Source of the DNA: Pseudomonas putida
GTDB lineage: Bacteria; Pseudomonadota; Gammaproteobacteria; Pseudomonadales; Pseudomonadaceae
Assembly: GCF_016406145.1 (NCBI RefSeq)
Contig: NZ_CP066306.1
Location: 4,588,001 to 4,652,000 of the forward strand
DNA: 64,000 nt
Reading direction: 5' to 3'
A program made the translations under genes and the position numbers. The notes under the pieces were generated by a model. The model was given only the letters and a program-made list of their open reading frames with translations, was not told where the DNA came from and searched no databases. This document shows, one piece after another, positions 1 to 10,000 of the stretch; positions within the stretch are counted from its first letter, which is position 1, and every line of letters begins with the position of its first letter.

Positions 1-677
1 TAGGCCTCTACGTACGCCTGAAGCTTGAGGAAAGTCCGGTGTTCGCGAAGGCCGTGGCCCGCCACGAGCGGGTGAAAATGCCGGTGGTCGACCTGTTCAG
101 CAAGTACTGGCTGCCGACCCTGCTGGGCGCCGCCGCCATGGTGGTGTGCTATGCGCTGTTCTACATCTCGACAGTGTTCTCGCTGAGCTACGGCGTCACA
201 ACGTTGGGCTATAGCCGCGAAATCTTCCTTGGCCTGCTGTGCTTCGCCGTGGTCTTCATGGCCCTGGCCACGCCGCTGTCGGCCTGGCTCAGCGACCGTT
301 ACGGGCGCAAGCCGGTGCTGATCGTCGGCGGCCTGCTGGCGGTGGCCTCGGGCTTCACCATGGAGCCTTTGCTGACCTCCGGCTCGACTACTGGCGTAGC
401 GTTGTTCCTGGCCATCGAGCTGTTTTTGATGGGCGTGACCTTCGCACCGATGGGCGCGTTGCTGCCAGAGCTGTTCCCTACTCACGTGCGTTATACCGGC
501 GCGTCTGCGGCGTATAACCTGGGCGGCATCGTGGGGGCTTCGGCGGCGCCGTTCTTTGCCCAGAAACTGGTGAGCATGGGCGGCTTGAGCTGGGTGGGTG
601 GGTATGTGTCGGTGGCGGCGGTGATCAGCCTGATTGCTGTGCTGTGCCTGAAAGAGACCCGCAATACAGAGCTGTGA
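1..677 (+). CDS. MFS transporter, MHS (metabolite:H+ symporter) type, 3'-terminal part
   Basis: Partial gene. The reading frame is open from base 3 and continues upstream of the window edge, so the GTG at 39 is internal and not the true start. The visible ~225 residues form the C-terminal half of a major facilitator: about six hydrophobic segments, the loop motif SDRYGRKP that follows a helix and marks the central or second-half MFS signature, and the ending PELFPTHVRYTGASAAYNLGG typical of the MHS subfamily (KgtP, ShiA and ProP relatives). It should be an inner-membrane proton symporter for an organic acid or similar small metabolite. The substrate cannot be read from this fragment. The gene ends just before a tandem-repeat tract and converges with purT. 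Confidence 0.85.
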   Translation, partial: GLYVRLKLEESPVFAKAVARHERVKMPVVDLFSKYWLPTLLGAAAMVVCYALFYISTVFSLSYGVTTLGYSREIFLGLLCFAVVFMALATPLSAWLSDRYGRKPVLIVGGLLAVASGFTMEPLLTSGSTTGVALFLAIELFLMGVTFAPMGALLPELFPTHVRYTGASAAYNLGGIVGASAAPFFAQKLVSMGGLSWVGGYVSVAAVISLIAVLCLKETRNTEL

Positions 678-680
678 TCT

Positions 681-757
681 TTGAGCTGCAAGCTTCAAGC
701 TGCAAGAAAAGGCATCCCCTAGCAGCTTGTAGCTTGCAGCTTGCAGCTTGCAGCTTA
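681..757. repeat. AGCTTGCAGC-type tandem/inverted repeat tract
   Basis: The space between the converging MFS gene and purT consists of GAGCTGCAAGCTTCAAGCTG and, on the other side of a short spacer, several 7-9 bp units of AGCTTGCAGC. The two halves are inverted relative to each other and could fold into a hairpin, so the tract may act as a bidirectional terminator. The last unit supplies the TAA stop of purT. Similar sequence recurs around 36707-36800. Confidence 0.7.
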
Positions 758-1936
758 GAACTCGACCTTGACCGCCTGCGCTGCACGGGTCGCCTTGGCC
801 CGCGCCGCTTCGATCGACTCATCACGTGCCAGGCACACGCCCATGCGGCGCTGGCCGTTGATTTCCGGCTTGCCGAACAAGCGGATCGCGGTATCCGGCT
901 CGCTCAACGCTGCGCCGAGGTTGGCGAAGCTGGTCTGCTGCGACTGGCCTTCAGGCAGGATCACCGCCGAAGCGGACGGGCCGAACTGGCGCACAACCGG
1001 GATCGGCAGGCCCAGAATGGCACGGGCATGCAGCGCGAACTGCGAGAGGTCCTGGGAAATCAGCGTGACCAAGCCGGTATCGTGCGGGCGCGGCGAGACT
1101 TCGCTGAACCACACCTGATCGCCCTTGACGAACAACTCGACGCCGAACAAACCACGGCCGCCCAGTGCATCGGTGACCGCCTTCGCCACACGCTGCGACT
1201 CGGCCAAGGCTTTCGGGCTCATCGCCTGAGGCTGCCACGACTCTTGGTAGTCGCCCTTCTCCTGGCGGTGACCGACCGGCTCCAGATACGTGGTACCACC
1301 AACATGGCGCACGGTCAGCAAGGTGATCTCGTAGTCGAAATCGATGAAGCCTTCGATGATCACCCGGCCCTTACCGGCGCGGCCACCCTCCTGGGCGTAG
1401 TCCCACGACTTCTGCAGGTCGGCATCGCTGCGCAGCAGGCTCTGGCCCTTGCCGGACGAGCTCATCACCGGTTTGACCACGCACGGGTAACCGACATCGG
1501 CCACGGCCTTGGCATAGTCTTCAAAGGTATCGGCGAAGTGGTAAGGCGAGGTCGGCAGGTCCAGCTCTTCGGCCGCCAGGCGGCGAATGCCCTCGCGGTT
1601 CATGGTCAGCTGCGTGGCGCGGGCGGTCGGCACGACATTGAAGCCTTCGTTCTCCAGCTCGACCAGCGTAGCGGTGGCGATGGCTTCGATTTCGGGGACG
1701 ATGTAATGCGGTTTTTCAGCCTCGATCACCGCGCGCAGGGCGACACCATCGAGCATGTTGACCACGTGGCTGCGGTGCGCGACCTGCATGGCCGGCGCAT
1801 TGGCGTAGCGGTCCACGGCGATCACTTCGACGCCCAGGCGCTGCAGCTCGATCACCACTTCCTTGCCCAGCTCGCCACAGCCGCAGAGCAGTACACGGGT
1901 CGCGGTAGGCGACAATGGGGTTCCGATACGGGTCAT
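755..1936 (-). CDS. purT: Phosphoribosylglycinamide formyltransferase 2 (formate-dependent GAR transformylase)
   Basis: ATP-grasp enzyme of 393 residues that makes formyl-GAR from GAR, formate and ATP, the folate-independent version of the third step of purine synthesis. The length equals that of the family. Visible marks are the N-terminal glycine-rich segment [13 protein letters not shown] (about residues 16-28), the ATP-grasp lysine region [15 protein letters not shown] (about 152-166), and the catalytic-end segment [28 protein letters not shown] with acidic Mg2+ ligands. It is transcribed alone, converging with the MFS gene. purL, guaA and guaB are elsewhere in this window, so four purine genes lie within 40 kb but not in one operon. 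Confidence 0.97.
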   Translation of the reverse strand: MTRIGTPLSPTATRVLLCGCGELGKEVVIELQRLGVEVIAVDRYANAPAMQVAHRSHVVNMLDGVALRAVIEAEKPHYIVPEIEAIATATLVELENEGFNVVPTARATQLTMNREGIRRLAAEELDLPTSPYHFADTFEDYAKAVADVGYPCVVKPVMSSSGKGQSLLRSDADLQKSWDYAQEGGRAGKGRVIIEGFIDFDYEITLLTVRHVGGTTYLEPVGHRQEKGDYQESWQPQAMSPKALAESQRVAKAVTDALGGRGLFGVELFVKGDQVWFSEVSPRPHDTGLVTLISQDLSQFALHARAILGLPIPVVRQFGPSASAVILPEGQSQQTSFANLGAALSEPDTAIRLFGKPEINGQRRMGVCLARDESIEAARAKATRAAQAVKVEF

Positions 1937-2012
1937 TTCAGGTCCTCGAAGGCGTCCGGGGCCGCGCCAGTCTTAGCGCCGCCCGCTGAAAAAGGACCCG
2001 TATTCTACACCA

Positions 2013-2480
2013 TCAGCCGGCGACGGCAGCCCGCCGCGCACGAAATGCCATGGCCAGCCACACCGCAGTCACGCCAGCGAACTTGGAGGCCATCGCGGTG
2101 CCGATCACGGCCGGTGTCAGGGCACCGATCATGCCGAAGAAAATGAAGGTGTCCACCGGAATGCTCAATGCCGAGCTCAACCACAAGCGGTCACGCAAGG
2201 GGCGCCGGGTGATGCTGAACACCAGCCAGTCGATCAGCTCGGAAACGAAGAACGCAGTGGCACTGGCCAGGGCAATGGCCGGCTCGGAAGTGACATACGA
2301 CAGCACCAGGGCCATCAGCATGGCGATCAGCGCGCCATGGCCGTAGCGGGTCTGCACCATGTCACGCAGGATGAACACCAGCCCGCCCCAGGCAGACCAG
2401 ATCACGTCCAGATGCGGGGCGCTGGAAAAGGCAAAGTTGATCAGTACAACGCTGCTGATGTATGCGATTAGAAAGAACAT
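2013..2480 (-). CDS. VUT family protein (putative queuosine-precursor transporter-like membrane protein)
   Basis: A small integral membrane protein of 155 residues with five to six hydrophobic helices, resembling the VUT (YhhQ-like) family whose characterised members import 7-cyano-7-deazaguanine or 7-aminomethyl-7-deazaguanine for queuosine synthesis. Here it is shorter than typical YhhQ, and the segment FFVSELIDWLVFS carries the conserved acidic residue after a helix. The ATG at 2480 begins MFFLIAY. A GTG at 2507, in frame, has a better spaced AGGT ribosome-binding site and would add nine residues. It lies downstream of the DUF1289 and carbonic anhydrase genes on the same strand. No queuosine gene or obvious preQ1 riboswitch adjoins it, so the substrate is uncertain. 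Confidence 0.75.
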   Translation of the reverse strand: MFFLIAYISSVVLINFAFSSAPHLDVIWSAWGGLVFILRDMVQTRYGHGALIAMLMALVLSYVTSEPAIALASATAFFVSELIDWLVFSITRRPLRDRLWLSSALSIPVDTFIFFGMIGALTPAVIGTAMASKFAGVTAVWLAMAFRARRAAVAG

Positions 2481-2539
2481 GGGCAGTGACCGTCCGGCAA
2501 GCGGCACAGATTACCTGATTTTCAAGTCAACCGCAGCGC

Positions 2540-2740
2540 TTACAAGATCAATCCGGCCGCCACTGCCCGCTCATGGCACAGCTTAAGCACCGCCCGGCGT
2601 TCGGTATTATCCATCCGCCCCCAACGACCGATCTCCGCTACAGTGCGCTGGCACCCGGTGCAGACATCCTGCTCGTCCAGCGCGCAGATGCTCACGCAGG
2701 GCGAAGCGACCGGGCGCTCGGTCGCGATCAACTCACTCAT
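2540..2740 (-). CDS. DUF1289 domain protein
   Basis: A 66-residue protein with the DUF1289 pattern near its N terminus: [19 protein letters not shown], four cysteines spaced CxxxC and CxxC that may bind a metal ion. The rest ([16 protein letters not shown]) is the conserved helical part of the family. The ATG at 2740 is preferred over the longer upstream frame because it overlaps the carbonic anhydrase stop by a few bases, as expected for translational coupling. Members are widespread in proteobacteria and their function is unknown. Confidence 0.8.
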   Translation of the reverse strand: MSELIATERPVASPCVSICALDEQDVCTGCQRTVAEIGRWGRMDNTERRAVLKLCHERAVAAGLIL

Positions 2741-3257
2741 CGTCCACCACCAGGTCCCGCGCATAACGCTGGGCGTTGTGAACATAGTGCGCGGCGCTGG
2801 CCTCGAGCATGCGCTTCTGCTGCTCGGTCAGCTCTCGCACCACTTTGCCGGGCGAACCCATTACCAGCGAACCATCGGGGATTTCCTTGCCTTCGGGGAT
2901 CAGTGCATTGGCGCCGATGATGCAGTGTTTGCCGATACGCGCACCGTTGAGGATCACCGCATTGATGCCGACCAGGCTGTAATCGCCAACCGTGCAACCG
3001 TGCAGCATGGCGTTGTGGCCAATGGTCACGCCCTTGCCCAAGGTCAGTGGCGAACCCATGTCGGTATGCATCACGGTACCGTCCTGGACGTTGCTGTCCT
3101 CGCCGATATCGATCAGCTCGTTGTCGCCGCGCAGCACCGCGCCGAACCACACACTGGCGCGCGCCTGCAGGCGCACTTTGCCAATCAGCATGGCATTGGG
3201 TGCGGCCCAACTGGTGGCATGGCTCTCGACCCGCAGGTCGCCCAGGCGGTATTTCAT
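2733..3257 (-). CDS. Gamma carbonic anhydrase family protein (left-handed beta-helix hexapeptide repeat)
   Basis: A 174-residue protein made of imperfect hexapeptide repeats ([LIV]-G-x-x-x-x), from about residue 20 to 130, which fold into a left-handed beta-helix trimer. The family signature is present: [24 protein letters not shown], with the metal-ligand histidines in [16 protein letters not shown]. The closest named relatives are YrdA, PaaY and CaiE; most such bacterial proteins are annotated as gamma-carbonic anhydrases but few have been tested. The first gene of a short minus-strand run with DUF1289 and the VUT protein. Confidence 0.9.
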   Translation of the reverse strand: MKYRLGDLRVESHATSWAAPNAMLIGKVRLQARASVWFGAVLRGDNELIDIGEDSNVQDGTVMHTDMGSPLTLGKGVTIGHNAMLHGCTVGDYSLVGINAVILNGARIGKHCIIGANALIPEGKEIPDGSLVMGSPGKVVRELTEQQKRMLEASAAHYVHNAQRYARDLVVDDE

Positions 3258-3298
3258 TCTCGCTCCTCAGGTATCAGCGGCGACGGGATGGGCCCCGT

Positions 3299-3898
3299 TC
3301 AGATCTCTATATAACGCTCGGGGGGCTGATGCAGGCTGATGCCTGCGTCGTACAGCAAATTGACCAGCTCGACGATCATGATCGCCGACAGCCCCCAGAT
3401 CTTGTATTCGCCATAACGATAGCTGGGCACATACCAACTGCGGCCCTGGTAATCGATACGGTGGGTGTGATCGCGCGGGTCCTGGCGGAAAAATTCGAGC
3501 GGCACGCTGAATACTGCCGCGATCTCCGCATCATTGGCGCGGTATTCGACGAAATCAGGGATCACCCCGACGAATGGCGTCACTTTCAGCCCGTGCAGGG
3601 AAATCAGCGGGCTCAGGGGACCAAGTACTTCCACCAGGCCGGGCGGCAGGCCGATCTCTTCTTCTGCCTCGCGCAGCGCGGTGAATACCAGGTCGGGGTC
3701 TTCCGGGTCGCGCCGGCCACCGGGGAAGGCGACTTCGCCGCCGTGGGTGGAAAGGCCCTTGGCACGCAGGGTCAAGACCAGCTCGGGCGCTTCGCTGCGG
3801 GTAATGGGCAAAAGGACCGCCGCCTCGGGGAACCGTCGGTCGGTTTCCAGTGAAGCTGGTTGGTGGTTGCTCATTCGGCGAAGTAGCTCGTCCAGCAT
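3299..3898 (-). CDS. NUDIX hydrolase, CoA pyrophosphatase (NudL) type
   Basis: 199 residues from the ATG at 3898, preceded by a GAGAG ribosome-binding sequence. The frame is open further upstream but there it runs into the promoter region of the divergent gene. It contains the extended signature of the coenzyme A diphosphatase group, LxLRAKxLSTHGGEVAFPGG, followed directly by the NUDIX box G-x5-E-x7-REAEEEIGL (about residues 62-90). Such enzymes cleave CoA or acyl-CoA to 3',5'-ADP and phosphopantetheine with Mg2+ or Mn2+. Divergent from the second NUDIX gene at 4025. The assignment of CoA as substrate is by family signature only. Confidence 0.88.
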   Translation of the reverse strand: MLDELLRRMSNHQPASLETDRRFPEAAVLLPITRSEAPELVLTLRAKGLSTHGGEVAFPGGRRDPEDPDLVFTALREAEEEIGLPPGLVEVLGPLSPLISLHGLKVTPFVGVIPDFVEYRANDAEIAAVFSVPLEFFRQDPRDHTHRIDYQGRSWYVPSYRYGEYKIWGLSAIMIVELVNLLYDAGISLHQPPERYIEI

Positions 3899-4024
3899 TG
3901 CGCACTCTCGTTTCCAAGGCCTGCCCTGCATGATGCACCAAAGCCGCGAAGCACCCAAGCCCTGTACGCTTGCGGCAGGCATGCCTGGCGCGCCAAGATA
4001 GCCTGGGCTCAAGGGAAGAACAGC

Positions 4025-4576
4025 ATGAAATTCTGCAGCGCGTGCGGCCAGCCGGTCATTCAGCGGATCCCCGAAGGCGACAGCCGCCTGCGGTTTGTCT
4101 GCAATCATTGCCAGACCATTCACTACCAGAACCCGAACATAGTTGCCGGGGTGCTGCCGGTCTGGGGCAGCCAGGTGCTGCTGTGCCGGCGAGCCATCGA
4201 GCCCCGCCGCGGCTTCTGGACCTTACCCGCCGGCTTCATGGAGAACGGCGAAACACTGGACCAGGCCGCTCGCCGTGAAACTGTCGAAGAAGCCTGCGCC
4301 CGGGTCGGCCCGATGGCCCTGTACCAGTTGTTCGACCTGCCGCACATCAACCAGGTACATGTGTTCTTCCGCGCCGAACTGGCCGACCTGGACTTCGACA
4401 TCGGCGTCGAAAGCCTGGAAGTGCGGCTGTTCGACGAACACGAGATTCCGTGGGGCGAGCTGGCTTTCCGGACCGTCACACGCACACTAGAATGCTATTA
4501 TCGCGACCGCATCGGGCAGCATTACCCCATAGGCCATGAGTACCTGCCACCGATGAACGTTTCGCCCACCACTTAA
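4025..4576 (+). CDS. NUDIX hydrolase with N-terminal zinc ribbon
   Basis: 183 residues. Cys4, Cys7, Cys26 and Cys29 form a zinc ribbon (CSAC...CNHC), followed by a NUDIX domain whose box GFMENGETLDQAARRETVEEA lies at about residues 70-91. This domain order is that of the NADH pyrophosphatase (NudC)-like group, but the protein is shorter than NudC and lacks its N-terminal domain and the SQPWPFPxS signature, so substrate is open (ADP-ribose, NAD-related or other nucleoside diphosphate-X). It lies 18 bp upstream of the L,D-transpeptidase gene on the same strand. Confidence 0.87.
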   Translation: MKFCSACGQPVIQRIPEGDSRLRFVCNHCQTIHYQNPNIVAGVLPVWGSQVLLCRRAIEPRRGFWTLPAGFMENGETLDQAARRETVEEACARVGPMALYQLFDLPHINQVHVFFRAELADLDFDIGVESLEVRLFDEHEIPWGELAFRTVTRTLECYYRDRIGQHYPIGHEYLPPMNVSPTT

Positions 4577-4594
4577 GCTTGCAGGTACCGCTTC

Positions 4595-5149
4595 ATGCGC
4601 TGGTTGTTCGCCCTTTTCTGCCTTTGCGTTACCTCGGTGTCCCAGGCGGCCTTTACCGAGACCATCATTCGCAAGCCACAGCCGCCTTTGCCGGCACAGT
4701 CGCAATCGCAGGCAGCCATGCAGCCACTGATCGACAAGGTGCTGGTGATCAAGTCTGAGCGCCGCCTGCAGTTGATCAGCCGTGGCGAACCGCTGAAAAC
4801 CTACCGTATCTCGCTGGGCAAGCAACCCAAGGGCGCCAAGCAGCGCGAAGGCGACAAAAAAACTCCCGAGGGCCTGTACTGGCTGGACTGGCGCAAGCAA
4901 AGCGACCGTTTCAACCTGTCCATGCACATCACCTACCCGAATATCAGCGATGCCGCCCGAGCCACACGCGAGGGCTGGAGTGCCGGCAGTATGATCATGA
5001 TCCACGGCACCCCGATCAACGACGAGTATCCCGAATGGTATTTCCATACGCTTGACTGGACCGACGGCTGTATCGCCATGCGCAACTCGGACATGCGCGA
5101 GGTCTGGGACCTGGTGCCAGACGGAACATTGATCGAGATTCGGCCCTGA
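4595..5149 (+). CDS. L,D-transpeptidase family protein (YkuD domain)
   Basis: 184 residues with a Sec signal peptide (MRWLFALFCLCVTSVSQA, cleavage likely after residue 18). The YkuD domain runs from about residue 45 to the end and shows the catalytic pattern MIHGTP...(17)...WTDGCIAMRN with the active cysteine near residue 159. Enzymes of this family form 3-3 peptidoglycan cross-links or attach proteins to peptidoglycan in the periplasm. The compact single-domain form without LysM repeats is like several Pseudomonas paralogues of unknown specific role. Confidence 0.9.
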   Translation: MRWLFALFCLCVTSVSQAAFTETIIRKPQPPLPAQSQSQAAMQPLIDKVLVIKSERRLQLISRGEPLKTYRISLGKQPKGAKQREGDKKTPEGLYWLDWRKQSDRFNLSMHITYPNISDAARATREGWSAGSMIMIHGTPINDEYPEWYFHTLDWTDGCIAMRNSDMREVWDLVPDGTLIEIRP

Positions 5150-5309
5150 TAGTCCGGCATTCCAATTGAGGCTGTAGGAACCTTCTCACTTCAATTAAGC
5201 ATTTGCCCTACTGCCATGTAGGCAGCAGACTGCATCCAATCGACTGGCAGAGTTTTTAGCATCCACGCAAACGAGTACGCAGGCCGTACGCCATTTGCGG
5301 GGTTATCCC

Positions 5310-6989
5310 ATGCCAGCCCGATACCGCCACATCGCCAGCAGGCTGCTGGCCTGCTGTATGACGAGTTTGCTGGCTATGCCGCAGGCATTGGCGGACGACC
5401 CTGCCAGCCTGCAACTGCGTGATCAACAGCGAACATTGCGCCAGCTCGAGCTGCAACAGCGGCTGCAGCGCTGGCAGCGCCATCCAGCGGCGCAAAACAG
5501 CGACGCCCCCTCGCCGAACCCACCCAGCGACAGCCGCTGCTGGGAGATCACCGGCGTTCGCCTGGCCGGCAACCGACAGCTTTCGGCACAGGCGCTTGAA
5601 CCAGCCATCCAGACGCTGATAAAGCCCTGCATGGGCATCGCCGACATCAACCGCGTGCTCAAGGCCATCACCCAGCGCTACGTGCACGCCGGTTATCCGG
5701 CCAGCCGCCCCTATCTGCGGCAAGCGCCAGAGCATGACGCGCCGCTGGACATCGTCATCATCGAAGGCTTCGTCGAGTCGATCGAGCTTGCTGCCGAGCT
5801 GCCGCTCTCCCTGAACAGCGCATTCCCCCACCTGCTGGGCAAACCCCTGTACCTGCCAGACCTTGAACAGGGGCTGGACCAGCTCAACCGCCTGCGGGCC
5901 TACGAGCTCAGTGTCGACCTGTTGCCAGGCGAACTGCAGGGCGGCACCCGGGTACTGCTGCAGCCTCGCCAAGTGGATTCCCGTTGGCACCTGGACAGCC
6001 GCTTCGATAACCGGGGCAGCCCGCTGACCGGGCGTAACCGCCTGAACCTCGGCATCGGTGTGGACAGCCCCTCGGGCCTGAACGACGACCTGCGCCTGTC
6101 ACTTTCGACAACGGTCATCGATGCTCCGGGGCGCAGCCAGGGCGTCACCCTCTACTACAGCATCCCCTACGGCCCATGGACTTTCGCGCTCAATGTCGGC
6201 CTGCTGCGCTACAACGCGCCGATTCCGCAGGGGCGGCACGACAGCAACGGCAACAGCAGCTACCAGAGCGTCAGCGCCGAGCGCATGCTCTGGCGCAACC
6301 AGCACGGCATGCTCAGCGCCAGCGCCCGGCTGGACCGCAAACAACTGATCAACCGCGCCGGCTCTGCAGTCATTGGCCTGCAGAGCCCCACCCTGACTAC
6401 CGTGGAGGCCGGGCTCAACCTGCTCTGGCTTGACCACGGCCTGTGGAACGCCTACATCGGCGTCGCCCAAGGCACTCACTGGCTGGGCGCCGAGCAACCC
6501 GCTCAGCACGCAGCTGCGCCGCAGCCCGACTTTCGAAAATACCGCGCCAGCCTGCTGCACCTACGCCAGGGGCCAGCGAACTGGCCGTGGCGCTGGCAAA
6601 GCGAACTCGGCCTGCAGTACAGCACCAATGTCTTGCCGGCCGTCGAGCAAATGTTGTTGAGCGACGATTCGGCGGTGCGTGGCTTTCGCCTGCGTACCTA
6701 CAGTGGCGCCAGCGCCGCCGCCTGGCGCAATACCTTCAGCCAACCGCTGCCACTGCCCTGGACTACACCGGTTACGGTGCGCCCCTACCTGGGCCTGGAC
6801 CTGGGCTGGGAACGGCTGGCGCAAGGCGCCTCGCCGCGCCGGCTGGCAGGAGCCACGGCGGGTATCGAAGTGAACCTGCCGCACAGCCGCCTGCGCCTGG
6901 ACTATCAGCGCGCCCTCTATGCCAGCGACCTGCAGCGCCCGATGCTCGAACCCGGATTCTGGGTACTTGAGTGGGCCCTGAACATCTGA
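5310..6989 (+). CDS. TpsB outer-membrane transporter, ShlB/FhaC/HecB family
   Basis: 559 residues. Starting at ATG 5310, it opens with a signal peptide (MPARYRHIASRLLACCMTSLLAMPQALA). Residues ~30-60 form a Gln/Arg-rich helix like the H1 plug of FhaC, then come a POTRA2-type domain (CWEITGVRLAGNRQLSA...) and a second POTRA, then a beta-barrel that ends with a membrane strand FWVLEWALNI. The loop motif VRGFRLRTYSG (about residues 455-465) corresponds to the conserved VRGY/F tetrad of L6 in this superfamily. It secretes the TpsA encoded 27 bp downstream, with which it certainly forms an operon. 160 bp of non-coding sequence upstream probably holds its promoter. Confidence 0.93.
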   Translation: MPARYRHIASRLLACCMTSLLAMPQALADDPASLQLRDQQRTLRQLELQQRLQRWQRHPAAQNSDAPSPNPPSDSRCWEITGVRLAGNRQLSAQALEPAIQTLIKPCMGIADINRVLKAITQRYVHAGYPASRPYLRQAPEHDAPLDIVIIEGFVESIELAAELPLSLNSAFPHLLGKPLYLPDLEQGLDQLNRLRAYELSVDLLPGELQGGTRVLLQPRQVDSRWHLDSRFDNRGSPLTGRNRLNLGIGVDSPSGLNDDLRLSLSTTVIDAPGRSQGVTLYYSIPYGPWTFALNVGLLRYNAPIPQGRHDSNGNSSYQSVSAERMLWRNQHGMLSASARLDRKQLINRAGSAVIGLQSPTLTTVEAGLNLLWLDHGLWNAYIGVAQGTHWLGAEQPAQHAAAPQPDFRKYRASLLHLRQGPANWPWRWQSELGLQYSTNVLPAVEQMLLSDDSAVRGFRLRTYSGASAAAWRNTFSQPLPLPWTTPVTVRPYLGLDLGWERLAQGASPRRLAGATAGIEVNLPHSRLRLDYQRALYASDLQRPMLEPGFWVLEWALNI

Positions 6990-7016
6990 TTCACCCACAA
7001 CAAAGAGAACGAGAAC

Positions 7017-10000
7017 ATGCAGACACTCTCGCAGATACCCGCTATCCGCCCCGATACCTTGCGCTGGGCCATTTTCCTCGCCCTGCTCGCCTCCACCAGC
7101 GCGCTGGCCGAACACGGCCTGGAGGCGGCCACCGGCCCTGGGGGTACGCCGCTCATCAACAACAAGCATGGCGTACCTGTTATCGACATCGTCGCGCCCA
7201 ACGCCAGCGGCCTATCGCACAACCAGTTCCTCGACTACAACGTCGCCCGCCCCGGCGTGGTACTGAACAACGCTCTCCAGGCCGGGCAGTCGCAACTGGC
7301 CGGCGCACTGGCGGCCAACCCCCAGTTCCAGGGCCACGCGGCCTCGACCATCCTCAACGAGGTGATCAGCCGCAACGCCTCGCTGATCGAAGGCCCACAG
7401 GAGATCTTCGGCCGCCCGGCCGACTACATCCTGGCCAACCCGAACGGCATCACCCTCAATGGCGGGAGCTTCATCAACACCACCCGTGCCGGTTTCCTGG
7501 TCGGTACACCGGAGCTGCAGGACGAACAGCTCAAACACCTCAACACCCTCAATGCCAGTGGCACCCTGCAAGTGCTCACAGGCGGCCAGCACAATGCCGA
7601 GGGCGCGCTGGACCTGATCGCGCCGAAGCTCGACAGCAAGGGCGTGCTGTCGGCCAGTGGCGATCTCACTGTGGCCGTTGGCCGCAACCGCATGCGTCAC
7701 GACGACGGGCAGGTCATCGAGCATCTGCCGGGCACACCGTCCAGCATCGACGCCAACCTGTTCGGCGCCATGCGCGCAGGGCGCATTCGTGTGGTCAGCA
7801 CTGCCGAGGGTGCGGGGGTGCGGGTGGGGCCGGTGCAGATCAAGGCCGACCAAGGCATCACCCTTCAATCTGCCGGCGCACTGCAGGTCAGCGGCCATGC
7901 AGACCTGCCTGGTGAACTGATCACCGACCACGGCGCATTGCAACTCACTGCTGCCGATGACCTGCGCCTTGGCGCCGTCGATGGCAAAGCCGAACGTATC
8001 GAAATAAAGGCCGGCAAGAAGCTCACCCTGGACGCTGAAAGCCGCCAGAACATCGCCCGCGAGCAGGAGAGCTGGAACAAAAAGTTCCTGTTCGTCACCC
8101 GCGAGACCTACCAGCGCGAACGTACCGCCACCGACCTCAACTTGCGCGGTACGCAGCTGCAAGCCAGTGACAGCGTGCTGTTGCAGTCCGGCGCCGACAT
8201 GCACCTGTTAGCAGCCAATGTGGATGCGGGCGGCGACCTGACACTCAACAGCGCTGCCAACCTGGATATCAGTGCAGGCACCAACAGCCAACGTATCGAG
8301 GAGCAGGTACGCCACCGCAAAGACCTGTGGCGAGGCGACAGTGATACCAACCAGTACAAGGAATCGGCACAAGGCAGCACGCTCAATGCCGCGCGCATGA
8401 CGGTCAAGGCCAATGACAGGCTCACCGTGCAAGGCAGCAAGCTGCACAGCCGCGCCGGCCTGGACATCAACGCCAGGAACGTCGAAATCGGCACAACGGC
8501 GCTGCAGGAACAGGGCACACGCCGCAACTACCGTGGCGACCTGGTATCGGGCACCTTCTTTGGTGACCGCAAAGGCAACGAAACCCAAGGACAACGCGTA
8601 GCCGGCAGCGCCGTCACAGCCGATGGCAAGCTGAACGTTGCGGCCGAACAGTTGAGCATCAAGGGCAGCACCGTCCACGGCGCCCAAGACGCGGTGTTGT
8701 ACAGCGAAAAAGGCGCCCTGGCGATCGAGGCTGACCACGGCAACACTATTGCCACCGAGCGCGACAGCAGCAGCAAGCTGTTCGGCCTCTTCGGCAACGA
8801 TCGCGAGGGCACGCAACGCAAGCAGCAAGTGCTGAGCAGTGACGTCAGCTCTGCCAGCAACCTGCGGCTGGCCAGTGCTGAAGAATTGCGTATCCAGGGT
8901 TCGAAGGTGACGGCCGGCGGGCATCTGCAGGTCGAGGCCAAGGGTGACTTGTTGATCGGTAGCACGCAGTCAAGCGATGAAAGCGAAACACGCAGCCAGC
9001 AGCGCGGTTTCACGGCCAGCGCCAAACAGACCCAAGAAGCCGAAGACGGCAAGCCCGAGTCGCGCCAGTACGCCGCCGGCGTTGCTTACGAGGTGGTCAC
9101 CAGCACAGGCCAACAACGCGAAACGTCGCAGGTGGCCAGCGAATTGAAGGGCGCTACGGTTGGCCTGAACAGCGGCGCGCAGCTTCAAGTCAACGGCTCC
9201 AGCGTACAGGCCAGTGCAGGCGACCTGGACGTGCAGGGCAAACAGGTGAGCCTTGGCGACACACGCAACGAGCGCGTGTCATCCAGCAGCTCTACCCACA
9301 GCGGCGGTGGCCTGACGGTGACCGGCGGTATGGATCGGCTGGGCAGCCTGTTCGAAGGCCATCACAACAACGAAGTCATCACCGAACGCGACAGCAAAAC
9401 GCAACGCACCGGGTTGCAGGCCAGCGGCGACCTGAAGATCAGCGCCGACGAGTTGATCACCGAAGCTGCACGCGTCAACGCAGGCAACACCCTTCAGGTC
9501 ACTGCCAAGCGCATCGAGAACCGTGCCGTGCAGGACACCCATGAACGTGAAGTGCAGCGCAATGACTGGTCCGGCAGCATCGGCGCCAGCCTGGAGTACC
9601 GTGACGTGACCCGGCCGATCGAACGCTTGGTACAGGGCGAAGAAGCGGCCCGCTTCCAGCAAGCCTCGCCCGAAGACGCACTGGTGGCACCGAGCGTTGG
9701 CGGCGACATGACCCTCGACCACCTCAAGCGCTTGGAAAACCAGCGCCGCGGCTTTGCCCAGGTGAGCGAACTGGCAGGGGGGCTCGTGAAGGTCAAGGCC
9801 GATACCCTCGATGACCAAGGCACCGCCTGGCGTGCCAACGCCGGCGCCCTGCAGGTCAACGCGCAGCAGCACCACCTGCGCGCCGCCGAAAACACACGGG
9901 AAGATAGCCTGCAGCGCCTGGCCTACGGTGGTGACCTGCGCGTGGATACCAGTTCGGGGAGCGACCTGAACGTCCGCGCTTCCGGCAAGGGCGGCTCGCA

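Noticed and set aside
681..757. Possible CRISPR-like short repeats
   Set aside because: The units are 8-10 bp and contiguous or inverted, without 23-40 bp repeats and unique spacers, and no cas gene is present.
2480..2540. preQ1 riboswitch before the VUT-family gene
   Set aside because: I cannot find the conserved preQ1-I or other aptamer core in the 60 bp between the DUF1289 stop and the start.
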